Shown here: piece after piece, positions 26,830 to 34,608 of the stretch | How the letters are laid out: each line of letters opens with the position of its first letter | How positions within the stretch are numbered: position 1 is the stretch's first letter | NCBI RefSeq assembly: GCF_004328705.1 | Contig: NZ_CP035319.1 | Location: 930,001 to 994,000, forward strand | Length of the DNA stretch: 64,000 bases | Direction of reading: 5' to 3' | From: Rhodococcus sp. ABRD24 | Lineage (GTDB): Bacteria > Actinomycetota > Actinomycetes > Mycobacteriales > Mycobacteriaceae | Translations under genes and position numbers: made by a program | Notes under the pieces: generated by a model | Seen by the model: only the letters and a program-made list of their open reading frames with translations | The model's database searches: none | What the model was told of the DNA's origin: nothing

Positions 26830-27617
26830 GGTTTTCCTCTTTCTGTTCGTGCAACTGTCGGTCTTGTGGAATCAGGGGTTGGGCAATAGTTCTCGACGGC
26901 CTCGACAAACCGACTGACGAACGGCTTCTGCTCGCCGAATTCGCCAGGGCCGTTCATCTTCTCGGGATGCCACTGGACACCCGCGGCGTACCAGTCGGTG
27001 GTCGACTCGATCGCTTCGATCGACCCGTCTGCGGCCACCGCGGTGACGGCGAAGCCCTCAGGGCAGTGCGAGATCACCTGTTGATGAATCGAATTGACCC
27101 TCATACGGCGTGGCCGCTCGTCACCGAGCGACGCCGATGCGGTGGGACGGAGCTCGATCTCGTGCCTGCAATCGAGCTGCGCGGCGGCGTCGAGCCCGTA
27201 CGGATGCAGCGCGCGTCCCTCCGGCAGGTCGACCACCCGGCTGCCGTGCAGCGCCGCAAGCAACTGCATGCCCCGGCAAATCCCGAACACAGGCAGACGC
27301 AGATCTCGCGCCGCCGCGACGAGCGCATGCTCGGTGGTATCCCGGCTGGTGGCGTCGGGCGGGGCGCAGGCGTCCTCACCGCGGGCGATCCAGTCGCCGA
27401 CGTCCTCTCCCCCGGAAAGTACGAGCCCGCTCACGTGGGAGAGCAACGAGGCCGCGTCGTCGCCGGTGCACTCCGGAATGAGGATCACCGACATCCCGAG
27501 CGAGGAGAAGAACCGGACGTACTCGGTTCCCACCGTGAACAGATCGGTGTTCTCACCCAGATAGGTGGGGAGGTCGCGCCGCCACGTCGTGACGGCGATC
27601 GTCGGCCGATCACCCAT
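26826..27617 (-). CDS. Gamma-glutamyl-GABA hydrolase-like (PuuD family, class I amidotransferase fold)
   Basis: 263 residues. The nucleophile elbow is VFGICRGMQLLAAL (Cys). The His and Glu of the triad are in GVQWHPEKM, and SGGEDVGD is the glycine-rich loop seen in peptidase C26 enzymes. PuuD releases GABA from gamma-glutamyl-GABA in the glutamylated putrescine pathway. Its start overlaps the end of the aldehyde dehydrogenase gene by eight bases. No gamma-glutamylpolyamine synthetase (PuuA) or oxidase (PuuB) is in the window, so the exact substrate is open. Confidence 0.85.
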   Translation of the reverse strand: MGDRPTIAVTTWRRDLPTYLGENTDLFTVGTEYVRFFSSLGMSVILIPECTGDDAASLLSHVSGLVLSGGEDVGDWIARGEDACAPPDATSRDTTEHALVAAARDLRLPVFGICRGMQLLAALHGSRVVDLPEGRALHPYGLDAAAQLDCRHEIELRPTASASLGDERPRRMRVNSIHQQVISHCPEGFAVTAVAADGSIEAIESTTDWYAAGVQWHPEKMNGPGEFGEQKPFVSRFVEAVENYCPTPDSTRPTVARTERGKP

Positions 27618-29109
27618 CGAGCTTCATCCAGACCGAGGTGGTGTCGGTGTACTTGTGCAGGGCGTCGGCACCCTTGTCGCGACCGAACCCGCTCTCCTTC
27701 ACCCCGCCGAAGGGCAGGCGCATATCGCCCTCCTCATAGCAGTTCACCCAGATGACGCCTGCCTTCACGCCGCGTGTCACGCGGTGGATGGCGCCGACGT
27801 CGCTGCCCCAGACCGAGGCGGCGAGCCCGTACCGGGTGTCGTTGGCGACCCGGATGGCCTCGGCCTCACTACCCACCCGGATGATCGACAGGACCGGCCC
27901 GAAGACCTCCTCCTGTGCAATCCGGGAACTGGGATCGACGTGATCGAGAACCACAGGAGCGAAGTACGAGCCCCCCTCGAGACCGTCCACGACGGCGCGC
28001 TGTGCACTACCGGCGGCCAGAGTCGCACCCTGCTCGAGCGCATCCGCAACCTTCGCCTCGATGCCGGCGACAGCACCGGCGCTGACGATGGCGCCGAACG
28101 AAGCGCCGGCGTCCAGCGGGTCTCGCGGCTGCAGTGCAGCCGCGACCTCGCACGCGGCAGCGACCGCCTCATCGGCGTTGTCCTCGAACACGATCAGCCG
28201 AGACGAGGCACTGCACATCTGGCCCTGGTTGAAGAAGGCGTTCTCGGCGGCGCTCGCCGCGGCCGCGCGGATGTCGGCGTCGGGCAGCGCAACGGTGGCG
28301 GACTTCCCACCGAGCTCCGGCCATACGCGCTTACCGTTCGATTCGGCGCTGTACTTCATGAATGCGCGCCCGACGGCGGGTGATCCGGTGAACGTCAGGA
28401 CATCGACGTCGGGGTGTCGGCCGAGTGCTTGACCGGTGTCGCGGCCCAGGCCGTTCACGACGTTCAGCACGCCGGGCGGCAGCCCCGCCTGCCCGGCCAG
28501 CTCCGCCAGCCGCAGTGCCGAGAACGGTGTCTGCTCGGAGGGTTTCACCACCACCGAGTTGCCGGCGAGGAGTGCGGGGGCAAGCTTCCATGCCGTCATC
28601 GTGAGCGGGAAGTTCCACGGCACCACCGCCGCCACCACCCCCGCCGGGGCCTCGAAGGAGTACGCCAGCACGGACTCCTCGTGTGCGATCAGCTTGTCGG
28701 ACACCTTGTCCGAGAGCTCTCCGTACCACCTGAGGCACTTCTCGACCGCGGCCAGTTCCACGTTGAGCGCCTGGGATACCGGCTTGCCCATCTCGAGCGA
28801 GATCATGGTGGCCAACTCCTGAGCGTTCTCTCCGACGAGAAGTGCCCACTTCTTGAGGACCTCGCCCCGCTCGCGCGCCGCGGCGGTGGCCCAACCCGAC
28901 GTCTGGAAGGCCGTCCGGGCGATAGTGACCGCCCGGTCGACCTGAGTTTCGTCGGCCGCGTGCAGCACCCCGATCGACTTGCCGTCCCGGGGCGAGATCA
29001 CCGGCACGCGTTCGGCGCCGTCGAGCGCCACGATCCGTCCGCCGAGATAGGCACCCTCGAGCCGCACGACATCCTGCATTGCGTCGCGCGCGGTTGAGCT
29101 CAGCGACAT
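27610..29109 (-). CDS. NAD(P)-dependent aldehyde dehydrogenase (PuuC-like)
   Basis: 499 residues. PWNFPLTMTAWKLAPAL is the cofactor-binding segment, FTGSPAVGRAFM the Rossmann loop, ELGGKSA holds the general-base Glu, and FFNQGQMCSASSRL the catalytic Cys. The C terminus has PFGGVKESGFGRDKG. It oxidises an amino-aldehyde or similar product to an acid. ATG 29109 has GGGACGG in front; the further upstream ATG does not. First gene of the minus-strand operon with PuuD-like and DUF3830 genes. Confidence 0.9.
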   Translation of the reverse strand: MSLSSTARDAMQDVVRLEGAYLGGRIVALDGAERVPVISPRDGKSIGVLHAADETQVDRAVTIARTAFQTSGWATAAARERGEVLKKWALLVGENAQELATMISLEMGKPVSQALNVELAAVEKCLRWYGELSDKVSDKLIAHEESVLAYSFEAPAGVVAAVVPWNFPLTMTAWKLAPALLAGNSVVVKPSEQTPFSALRLAELAGQAGLPPGVLNVVNGLGRDTGQALGRHPDVDVLTFTGSPAVGRAFMKYSAESNGKRVWPELGGKSATVALPDADIRAAAASAAENAFFNQGQMCSASSRLIVFEDNADEAVAAACEVAAALQPRDPLDAGASFGAIVSAGAVAGIEAKVADALEQGATLAAGSAQRAVVDGLEGGSYFAPVVLDHVDPSSRIAQEEVFGPVLSIIRVGSEAEAIRVANDTRYGLAASVWGSDVGAIHRVTRGVKAGVIWVNCYEEGDMRLPFGGVKESGFGRDKGADALHKYTDTTSVWMKLDG

Positions 29110-29143
29110 GTAACCGTCCCTTCGACGACCAAGGAGTGTGGCT

Positions 29144-29182
29144 TCCGCCACGATTTGAAACTAAGAGTGTCATATCCGCCAC
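29144..29182. promoter_or_regulatory. Direct repeats in the aldehyde dehydrogenase / hisN intergenic region
   Basis: TCCGCCACGATT (29144-29155) and TCCGCCACAATT (29175-29186) differ at one of 12 bases and begin 31 bp apart, about three helical turns, just upstream of the aldehyde dehydrogenase start. Spacing on one helix face suggests a regulator site, possibly for the Lrp-type protein. The same region carries the hisN promoter: TAGGCT lies eight bases before GTG 29296. Confidence 0.45.
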
Positions 29183-29295
29183 AATTCGGCAATCAGTAGT
29201 CGACATTCGACATCAAATGCCGTTCGTACATCCAAATCCGCCTCGCGGGTTCTCAGACGGCGGCCGTAGTCGGGGCGCCGGTAGGCTCTGCGGTC

Positions 29296-30087
29296 GTGAC
29301 TGCACTCGCCGCCGACCTGACCCTGGCCCTCCGCATCGCCGACGAAGCCGACGCCCTGACCAGCTCCCGGTTCGGCGCGCTGGACCTGAAGGTCGATTCC
29401 AAGCCGGACCTCACCCCGGTGTCGGACGCGGACCTCGCGGTGGAGCGAGCAGTACGCGCGAGGCTGGCCGAAGAGCGACCGGACGACGCGGTGCTCGGCG
29501 AGGAGTTCGGCGGCGACGCGAAGTTCGAGGGCCGGCAGTGGGTGGTCGACCCGATCGACGGCACCAAGAACTTCGTGCGCGGAGTCCCGGTGTGGGCCAC
29601 ACTGATCGCACTGCTCGAGGACGGCGTCCCCGTCGTCGGCGTCGTGAGCGCGCCCGCCCTGAACCGGCGCTGGTGGGCCTCGGCAGGCGGCGGCGCGTGG
29701 ATGTCGCACGACGGCGGCGACGCGCGACGCCTGTCCGTGTCGGGCGTGGGCGATCTGGCTTCGTCGAGCCTGAGTTTTTCGTCGCTGTCCGGCTGGAAGG
29801 ATCGCGGCATCCGCGACCAGTTCGTGGACCTCACCGACGACGTGTGGCGCATCCGCGGCTACGGCGACTTCTTCTCCTACTGCCTGCTCGCGGAGGGCGC
29901 GGTCGAGATCGCGGCCGAGCCCGAGGTGTCGCTGTGGGACCTGGCGCCGCTGGATCTGCTGGTCCGCGAAGCCGGCGGGCGCTTCACCAGCCTCGACGGC
30001 ACCGACGGCCCGCACGGCGGCAGTGCCGTCGCCAGCAACGGACTGCTACACGACGAGGTGCTCACCCGTCTGCGGGTAGGTCCATAG
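29296..30087 (+). CDS. hisN: Histidinol-phosphatase, inositol-monophosphatase family
   Basis: 263 residues. The metal-site motifs are [22 protein letters not shown] and [15 protein letters not shown]. In actinobacteria this family member (Rv3137) removes phosphate from L-histidinol phosphate in histidine synthesis; generic inositol phosphatase activity cannot be excluded. GTG 29296 with a TAGGCT box eight bases upstream suggests a leaderless transcript. The next genes (small conserved ORF, fadE24, fadE23) keep roughly the M. tuberculosis order. Confidence 0.9.
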   Translation: MTALAADLTLALRIADEADALTSSRFGALDLKVDSKPDLTPVSDADLAVERAVRARLAEERPDDAVLGEEFGGDAKFEGRQWVVDPIDGTKNFVRGVPVWATLIALLEDGVPVVGVVSAPALNRRWWASAGGGAWMSHDGGDARRLSVSGVGDLASSSLSFSSLSGWKDRGIRDQFVDLTDDVWRIRGYGDFFSYCLLAEGAVEIAAEPEVSLWDLAPLDLLVREAGGRFTSLDGTDGPHGGSAVASNGLLHDEVLTRLRVGP

Positions 30088-30190
30088 GTCTACCCTTCCG
30101 CCGCGTTTCGCGCACATGGCGCGGTTCCGATTCGCAAGAATCCGCGCTGAGTGCGCACAACGCGGAGACCAGCAGGCGGGAGAGCAAGTC

Positions 30191-30517
30191 ATGGACGGCG
30201 ATGAGGTCGATTTCGCCCACACCGATCAGGCCAGCCGCAAGCGTCGCGAGAAGGCAGTGGGGCTGGCCCGATTCGCGTGGGACCGCGGGATCACCGGCGC
30301 CGAGCTGACCGCACTGCCCGACCAACAGCTCCGCAAACTGGCCCGAGCCGCCGGCGAGAACCCGCCGAGCACGCAGGAGACGTGGACGGTGGCCGCGGAG
30401 CTGATCGACGAGAAGACCCGGTGGGCCCAGTCCCATCCCGGTGATCCACGGGCGATCCCGTCACACGCCGACGAGAAGATCATGTGGGTCAAGCCGCCGA
30501 TCACTCCGTGGCGCTGA
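30191..30517 (+). CDS. Small conserved-looking hypothetical protein
   Basis: 108 residues from ATG 30191. It is charged, helical and soluble (ASRKRREKAVGLARFAWDRG, then DQQLRKLARAAGENPPS) and ends in a distinctive tail, DEKIMWVKPPITPWR. I do not recognise a domain. The codon pattern (G/C third bases) and a clean stop support coding. It lies about 100 bp after hisN on the same strand. A longer start at 30116 is possible but adds only basic, uncharacteristic residues. Confidence 0.62.
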   Translation: MDGDEVDFAHTDQASRKRREKAVGLARFAWDRGITGAELTALPDQQLRKLARAAGENPPSTQETWTVAAELIDEKTRWAQSHPGDPRAIPSHADEKIMWVKPPITPWR

Positions 30518-30575
30518 CATCGAGACCACCGACTTCACCGCGGCACCGTGACTACGGGGACCTATCGGGCTCGCC

Positions 30576-30616
30576 CACGATTCGTCACCTCCCGTTGGTA
30601 CGTGTGACGAATCGTG
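30576..30616. repeat. 13-bp inverted repeat
   Basis: CACGATTCGTCAC (30576-30588) and GTGACGAATCGTG (30604-30616) are perfect arms with a 15-base spacer, about 60 bp after the small hypothetical gene. It may act as a T-less terminator or regulator site. Confidence 0.55.
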
Positions 30617-30691
30617 GCGTTTGGCGCACTTGGCGTCGTCCCGAGCTCCCGAAATCCGCACAAAACGTGCGGGGATTAGCTCGCTTCCTAT

Positions 30692-30707
30692 CTTACTTTA
30701 GAGTAAG
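30692..30707. promoter_or_regulatory. TetR-type operator candidate before fadE pair
   Basis: CTTACT-TTAG-AGTAAG is a perfect 6-bp palindrome with four-base centre, 42 bp before the first acyl-CoA dehydrogenase start. Short palindromes of this form are typical of TetR-family regulators of fatty acid genes. No regulator gene is adjacent. Confidence 0.55.
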
Positions 30708-30748
30708 GTTATGCCTTGTCCGAGACCGAACCCCGAGAAGTGGTCATC

Positions 30749-32152
30749 ATGAGCAAGCAAGACGTTGCGCAGACGAACGGCGCCAAGCGTGAGCCCCGCG
30801 ATACCTCGGCGGTCGGCCTGAACCCGGTCAAGCGGGACGCGATGGGCGTCGCGATGCGCGTGCTGACCCGGATCACCGGGTCCGACCTGGCCGCGAAGTA
30901 CAACCTGCGGGAGACCATCGACCGCGTCACCTACGAGGGCACCAAGACCGGGTTCAAAACCCTCGGCGCCGCGACCCGCACGTTCAACCGGGTCTCCGGC
31001 GGCGGGGCTCCCACGCGTCTGCCCGACGGCGCCGCCAAGAATGCCGGCTACTTCGACCTGACGCCGGACGACGAGCAGAAAATGATCGTCGAGACCGTCC
31101 GCGAGTTCTCGGCCGAGATCCTCCGTCCGGCCGCGCATGACGCCGACGAGGCGGCCGCCGCACCCACCGACCTCCTCGAGCGCTCGGCCGAGCTCGGCAT
31201 CACGCTCATCAACATCGCCGAGGAGTTCGAGGGTGTGGCGTCCGAGCGTGGCGCGGTCACCAACTCACTGGTGGCCGAGGCCCTCGCGCACGGCGACATG
31301 GGCCTGGCGCTGCCGATTCTCGCGCCGAGCGGCGTGGCCGTCGCCCTCACCCAGTGGGGCACCGACGCGCAGCAGCAGACGTATCTGCCGTCGTTCGCCG
31401 GTGGGAACGTGCCGGCCGCCGCGGTCGTGGTGAGCGAGCCGCGCGCGCTGTTCGACCCGTTCGCGCTGCAGACCAAGGCCGTCCGCTCCCCCAGCGGCTA
31501 CAAGCTCAACGGCGTCAAGAGTCTCGTCCCCGCGGCCGGTTCGGCCGAGCTGTTCGTCGTTGCCGCCGAACTCGACGGCCGCCCGGCCTTCTTCATCGTC
31601 GAGTCCGACACCAAGGGCCTTGTCGTGGAGGCGGATCCGAGTATGGGTCTGCGCGCCGCCGGCCTGGGCCGGCTGGTCCTCACCGACGTCGCGGTGCCCG
31701 AGTCCGCGATCCTCGGTAACGGCGACGCCGATCAGCGTGCCCGCGAGTACGCCGACGCGATCCGTCTGGCCCGCCTGGGCTGGGCGTCGCTCGCCGTGGG
31801 CACCAGCCAGGCCGTGCTGGACTACGTGATCCCCTACGCCAACGAGCGTGAGGCGTTCGGCGAGCCGATCAGTCACCGCCAGGCCGTGGCGTTCATGATC
31901 TCGAACATCGCGATCGAACTCGACGGCATGCGCCTGGTGACACTGCGCGGCGCGTCCCGCGCGGAGCAGGGCCTGTCGTTCGCCCGCGAGGCGGCGCTGG
32001 CCCGCAGGCTAGCTTCCGAGAAGGGCATGCAGATCGGCCTGGACGGCGTCCAATTGCTCGGCGGCCACGGTTTCACCAAGGAGCACCCGGTGGAACGCTG
32101 GTACCGCGACCTGCGAGCCATCGGCGTGGCCGAGGGCATCGTCCTCATCTGA
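30749..32152 (+). CDS. fadE24: Acyl-CoA dehydrogenase (FadE24-like)
   Basis: 467 residues. After an N-terminal extension of about 90 residues, the dehydrogenase fold begins at LTPDDEQKMIVETVREFSAEIL and ends with LLGGHGFTKEHPVERWYRD. The FAD enzyme introduces an alpha-beta double bond in an acyl-CoA. It is followed 43 bp later by a second dehydrogenase, the order of M. tuberculosis fadE24-fadE23 (Rv3139-Rv3140), and such pairs may form mixed tetramers. ATG 30749 has GAGAAG nine bases upstream; the TTG at 30716 is less likely. Confidence 0.88.
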   Translation: MSKQDVAQTNGAKREPRDTSAVGLNPVKRDAMGVAMRVLTRITGSDLAAKYNLRETIDRVTYEGTKTGFKTLGAATRTFNRVSGGGAPTRLPDGAAKNAGYFDLTPDDEQKMIVETVREFSAEILRPAAHDADEAAAAPTDLLERSAELGITLINIAEEFEGVASERGAVTNSLVAEALAHGDMGLALPILAPSGVAVALTQWGTDAQQQTYLPSFAGGNVPAAAVVVSEPRALFDPFALQTKAVRSPSGYKLNGVKSLVPAAGSAELFVVAAELDGRPAFFIVESDTKGLVVEADPSMGLRAAGLGRLVLTDVAVPESAILGNGDADQRAREYADAIRLARLGWASLAVGTSQAVLDYVIPYANEREAFGEPISHRQAVAFMISNIAIELDGMRLVTLRGASRAEQGLSFAREAALARRLASEKGMQIGLDGVQLLGGHGFTKEHPVERWYRDLRAIGVAEGIVLI

Positions 32153-32195
32153 CGTCGACCGATCCGTCAGATCTTTCGACTAGGAGACCTTCTCG

Positions 32196-33401
32196 ATGAT
32201 CAATCTCGAACTTCCCAAGAAGCTCAAGGCCTCTGCGAACCAGGCGCATCAGGTAGCAGCGGAAATCTTCCGGCCCATCTCCCGTAAGTACGACCTGGCC
32301 GAGCACGAGTACCCCAAGGAACTCGACACCATGGCCGCCATGGTCGAGGGTTTGGCCGACTCCGGCCAGGCGGCATCCGGGGCCGCCCTCGGTCGCAGCG
32401 ACGAGCCGAAAGTGGTCGGCAACGCCAACGGCGGCAACATGGCGTCCCTCATGAACGTGATCGAAACCTGTTGGGGTGACGTGGGCCTGACCCTGTCGAT
32501 CCCCTATCAGGGCCTCGGCAACTCGGCGATCGCCGCCGTCGCGACCGACGAGCAGCTCGAACGGTTCGGCAAGGTGTGGGCCTCGATGGCGATCACCGAG
32601 CCCAGCTTCGGCTCCGACTCCGCGGCCGTCACCACCACCGCAGTGCTCGACGGTGACGAGTATGTCCTCAACGGCGAGAAGATCTTCGTCACCGCCGGCG
32701 AACGCTCCACCCATATCGTGGTGTGGGCGACGGTCGACAAGTCTCTGGGCCGCGCGGCGATCAAGTCGTTCGTCGTACCACGGGACGCCCCGGGACTGAG
32801 CGTCGCTCGGCTCGAGCACAAGCTCGGCATCAAGGCGTCCGACACTGCGGTGCTGCTGCTGCAGGACTGCCGCATCCCGAAGGACAACCTCCTCGGCAGC
32901 CCGGAAGTGAACGTGGAGAAGGGTTTCGCGGGCGTCATGCAGACGTTCGACAACACCCGCCCCATCGTCGCGGGCATGGCTATCGGCCTCGGCCGCGCAG
33001 CACTCGAGGAGCTGCGCGGGATCCTGGAGGAAGCCGGCGTCGAGATCTCCTACGACACCCCCGCTTACAATCAGCACGCCGCGGCTGCCGAGTTCCTGGC
33101 ACTCGAGGCCGACTGGGAGGCCTCGTACCTGCTGGCGCTACGCGCGGCGTGGATGGCCGACAACAAGAAGCCCAACTCGCTCGAGGCATCGATGTCGAAG
33201 GCGAAGGCCGGACGCACCGGAACCGCGGTGTCGCTCAAGACCGTCGAGCTCGCCGGCAGCTACGGCTACTCGCAGCGTCCACTGCTCGAGAAGTGGGCCC
33301 GCGACAGCAAGATCCTCGACATTTTCGAAGGGACGCAACAGATTCAGCAGCTGATCATCGCTCGGCGCCTGTTGGGCAAGAGCTCGGCTGAGCTGAAGTA
33401 G
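32196..33401 (+). CDS. fadE23: Acyl-CoA dehydrogenase (FadE23-like)
   Basis: 401 residues, the usual size for the family. MAITEPSFGSDSAAVTTTAV is the FAD/substrate segment, and the end carries ELAGSYGYSQRPLLEKWARD and DIFEGTQQIQQLIIARRL, matching the C-terminal acyl-CoA dehydrogenase signature. ATG 32196 follows AGGAGA. With FadE24 it forms an operon that ends at the strong terminator at 33421. Confidence 0.9.
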   Translation: MINLELPKKLKASANQAHQVAAEIFRPISRKYDLAEHEYPKELDTMAAMVEGLADSGQAASGAALGRSDEPKVVGNANGGNMASLMNVIETCWGDVGLTLSIPYQGLGNSAIAAVATDEQLERFGKVWASMAITEPSFGSDSAAVTTTAVLDGDEYVLNGEKIFVTAGERSTHIVVWATVDKSLGRAAIKSFVVPRDAPGLSVARLEHKLGIKASDTAVLLLQDCRIPKDNLLGSPEVNVEKGFAGVMQTFDNTRPIVAGMAIGLGRAALEELRGILEEAGVEISYDTPAYNQHAAAAEFLALEADWEASYLLALRAAWMADNKKPNSLEASMSKAKAGRTGTAVSLKTVELAGSYGYSQRPLLEKWARDSKILDIFEGTQQIQQLIIARRLLGKSSAELK

Positions 33402-33420
33402 CAACGCCTGACAGACATTT

Positions 33421-33460
33421 CGAGGCCCCGCCGCACCAGCGGCGGGGCCTCGTTCTGTTC
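33421..33460 (+). terminator. Terminator of the fadE operon
   Basis: CGAGGCCCCGCCGC pairs perfectly with GCGGCGGGGCCTCG around ACCA, followed by TTCTGTTC. It starts 20 bp after the fadE23 stop. Confidence 0.85.
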
Positions 33461-33484
33461 CGAGTTACCACCGCCCCGGAACGG

Positions 33485-33523
33485 CGCAGTGCCTCCCGCG
33501 CATGAGTCGCGGAAGGCACTGCG
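33485..33523 (-). terminator. Terminator of the micro-gene operon
   Basis: Arms CGCAGTGCCT (33485-33494) and AGGCACTGCG (33514-33523) extend inward with further G-C pairing. The hairpin lies 42 bp downstream of the last minus-strand micro-gene and faces the fadE terminator. No T-run. Confidence 0.75.
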
Positions 33524-33565
33524 TCACCGGAGGAATCAGGAGGCCTCCATCCTCGCAAGTCGGCG

Positions 33566-33664
33566 TCAGCTCATCTTCAAGGCGCCCATCATGCTTCCGA
33601 GGTTGGGCAAGCTGATCGTGGCATAGGCCGAGCCGACCAAGGTCTGGACAAGGTGTACGAGCAT
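33566..33664 (-). CDS. Micro-gene 4: 32-residue hydrophobic peptide
   Basis: ATG 33664 has GGAGACGCAG directly in front. The peptide starts MLVHLVQTLVGSAYATISLP and ends in GALKMS: hydrophobic with Gly, Ser and Thr, one Lys near the end, no signal peptide. It is the last of four tandem micro-genes (gap 12 bp to the previous one) and is followed by a hairpin. No family recognised. Having its own ribosome binding site, operon spacing and a downstream terminator argues against a chance ORF. A membrane or cell-envelope peptide is inferred. Confidence 0.6.
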   Translation of the reverse strand: MLVHLVQTLVGSAYATISLPNLGSMMGALKMS

Positions 33665-33676
33665 CTGCGTCTCCGT

Positions 33677-33787
33677 TCAGTTCTGGGGGGGGAACACAAT
33701 TGAGCCGAGGACGAAGTCCAACAAAACTGCGCGCAGGACGTCGTCCACCGATCCAGTCCACAACATCATCAGGTCTTTACTCATCAT
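33677..33787 (-). CDS. Micro-gene 3: 36-residue amphipathic peptide
   Basis: The start is one of two adjacent ATGs (33787 or 33784) right after TAAGGAGAA, a near-consensus ribosome binding site. It begins MMSKDLMMLWTGSVDDVLRA and ends in GSIVFPPQN. Regular spacing of D, K and R within hydrophobic residues suggests an amphipathic helix. Only seven bases separate it from micro-gene 2. No homologue recognised; the third of four such genes. Confidence 0.65.
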   Translation of the reverse strand: MMSKDLMMLWTGSVDDVLRAVLLDFVLGSIVFPPQN

Positions 33788-33794
33788 TTTCTCC

Positions 33795-33896
33795 TTACTG
33801 CGGAATCTCGCCGAGCGAGATCCGGATCGGCGTGTCGACCAAGAGAAGCTTGAACATCATTGCGGCCATGGGCATGAGCTCAGAAAGTGAAGTCAC
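33795..33896 (-). CDS. Micro-gene 2: 33-residue peptide
   Basis: GTG 33896 follows TTAGGAGACTGTC, a clear ribosome binding site. The peptide begins MTSLSELMPMAAMMFKLLLV and ends in SLGEIPQ. It has a Met/Leu-rich hydrophobic helix and a polar tail, with no signal peptide and no Cys. The gene lies 28 bp after micro-gene 1 and seven before micro-gene 3. Confidence 0.62.
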   Translation of the reverse strand: MTSLSELMPMAAMMFKLLLVDTPIRISLGEIPQ

Positions 33897-33924
33897 GACA
33901 GTCTCCTAAACAGATTCGCGCCGG

Positions 33925-34023
33925 TCACGCCGACATGGTCATAAGGGTCCCGAGGGACCCGAAGAAGGTATCGATCAACGTATGACCGAGAGGGGCGATG
34001 AGTTTTGCGAAGTCGATAGACAC
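33925..34023 (-). CDS. Micro-gene 1: 32-residue peptide, first of the operon
   Basis: GTG 34023 has GGAAAGG seven bases upstream. The peptide starts MSIDFAKLIAPLGHTLIDTF and ends in LMTMSA. The style (short, leaderless, helical, rich in L, I, F, G, S and T) recalls PorA/PorH alpha-helical porins of Corynebacterium, which are 45-57 residues, but there is no clear sequence match. The frame stays open further upstream, but that part has basic, non-hydrophobic composition and no ribosome binding site. It leads a four-gene operon that ends at the hairpin 33485-33523. Confidence 0.62.
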   Translation of the reverse strand: MSIDFAKLIAPLGHTLIDTFFGSLGTLMTMSA

Positions 34024-34497
34024 AGCACGCCTTTCCACTGAAACGAGGGGTACACAGGCAGGCACACCACGGCGCCTACCGCGAAACTCGGGGTTGTCGA
34101 CAGCCAAACGGATCCCACGCACGCAGAAATACGCCTCCACCTGCAGGCGAAACACATTTGGGCATCAGCGTCTCGACCACAGCCGCTCCCAAGGCAGGCT
34201 GTCGAACATTTGATCAAGACGATGTCACCGTATCCCGCCCCAACCCGAATTGTCGCGCTTTTCGACCAAGAATCGCGAAACACGAAATGTTGCACCGCAG
34301 TCCAATAATCAAGTCGCAGGCCCAGCCAATTCATGTACTGCAGTGCAATTCCGTGTCGACTGGGCCTACCGCCCGTCACGCGCCCACGCACTCCAGCAGG
34401 CACCGTCTCTTCTTGCTCACCTCGTCGACGAAGACCCACACCATGCACTCGACGGCCTGACCTCATGCAGAGCCCGAGGCTTCGCCGAAACTGCAAC
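34024..34497. other. Gene-poor, less GC-rich intergenic stretch upstream of the micro-gene operon
   Basis: About 470 bases without a gene I can support. It is less GC-rich than the flanks (for example ATTTGATCAAG, CCAATAATCAAG). It must hold the promoter of the minus-strand micro-genes; TACGGT at about 34229 on that strand is one weak -10 candidate. A minus-strand frame with GGGAGCGGCT before GTG near 34190 could give a 34-residue peptide but lacks the hydrophobic character of the other four. ACTGCAGTGCAATT at about 34337 repeats the right half of the 6C-promoter palindrome. Confidence 0.5.
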
Positions 34498-34539
34498 GCG
34501 CGAACCGATCAACGCGACGTCGGCGAGATCGGTTCGCGC
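34498..34539. terminator. 13-bp inverted repeat after the PepSY operon
   Basis: GCGCGAACCGATC (34498-34510) pairs perfectly with GATCGGTTCGCGC (34527-34539). It lies 70 bp downstream of the last gene of the minus-strand PepSY operon and probably ends its transcript. No T-run. Confidence 0.6.
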
Positions 34540-34608
34540 GCTCCCTGTCGAGCACCGCCCTGTACGACGGCGTGTTCTGCAGGCGGCGAACTCCCCCGAT
34601 TCACCGAC

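Noticed and set aside
33700..33909. Plus-strand ORF of 69 codons over the micro-gene operon
   Set aside because: No ribosome binding site, whereas the opposite strand has three well-spaced small frames with good sites.
34186..34200. A fifth micro-gene start near 34190 on the minus strand
   Set aside because: A GGGAG precedes the GTG, but the 34-residue product is not hydrophobic, contains two Cys and is separated by about 60 bases from the first supported micro-gene.
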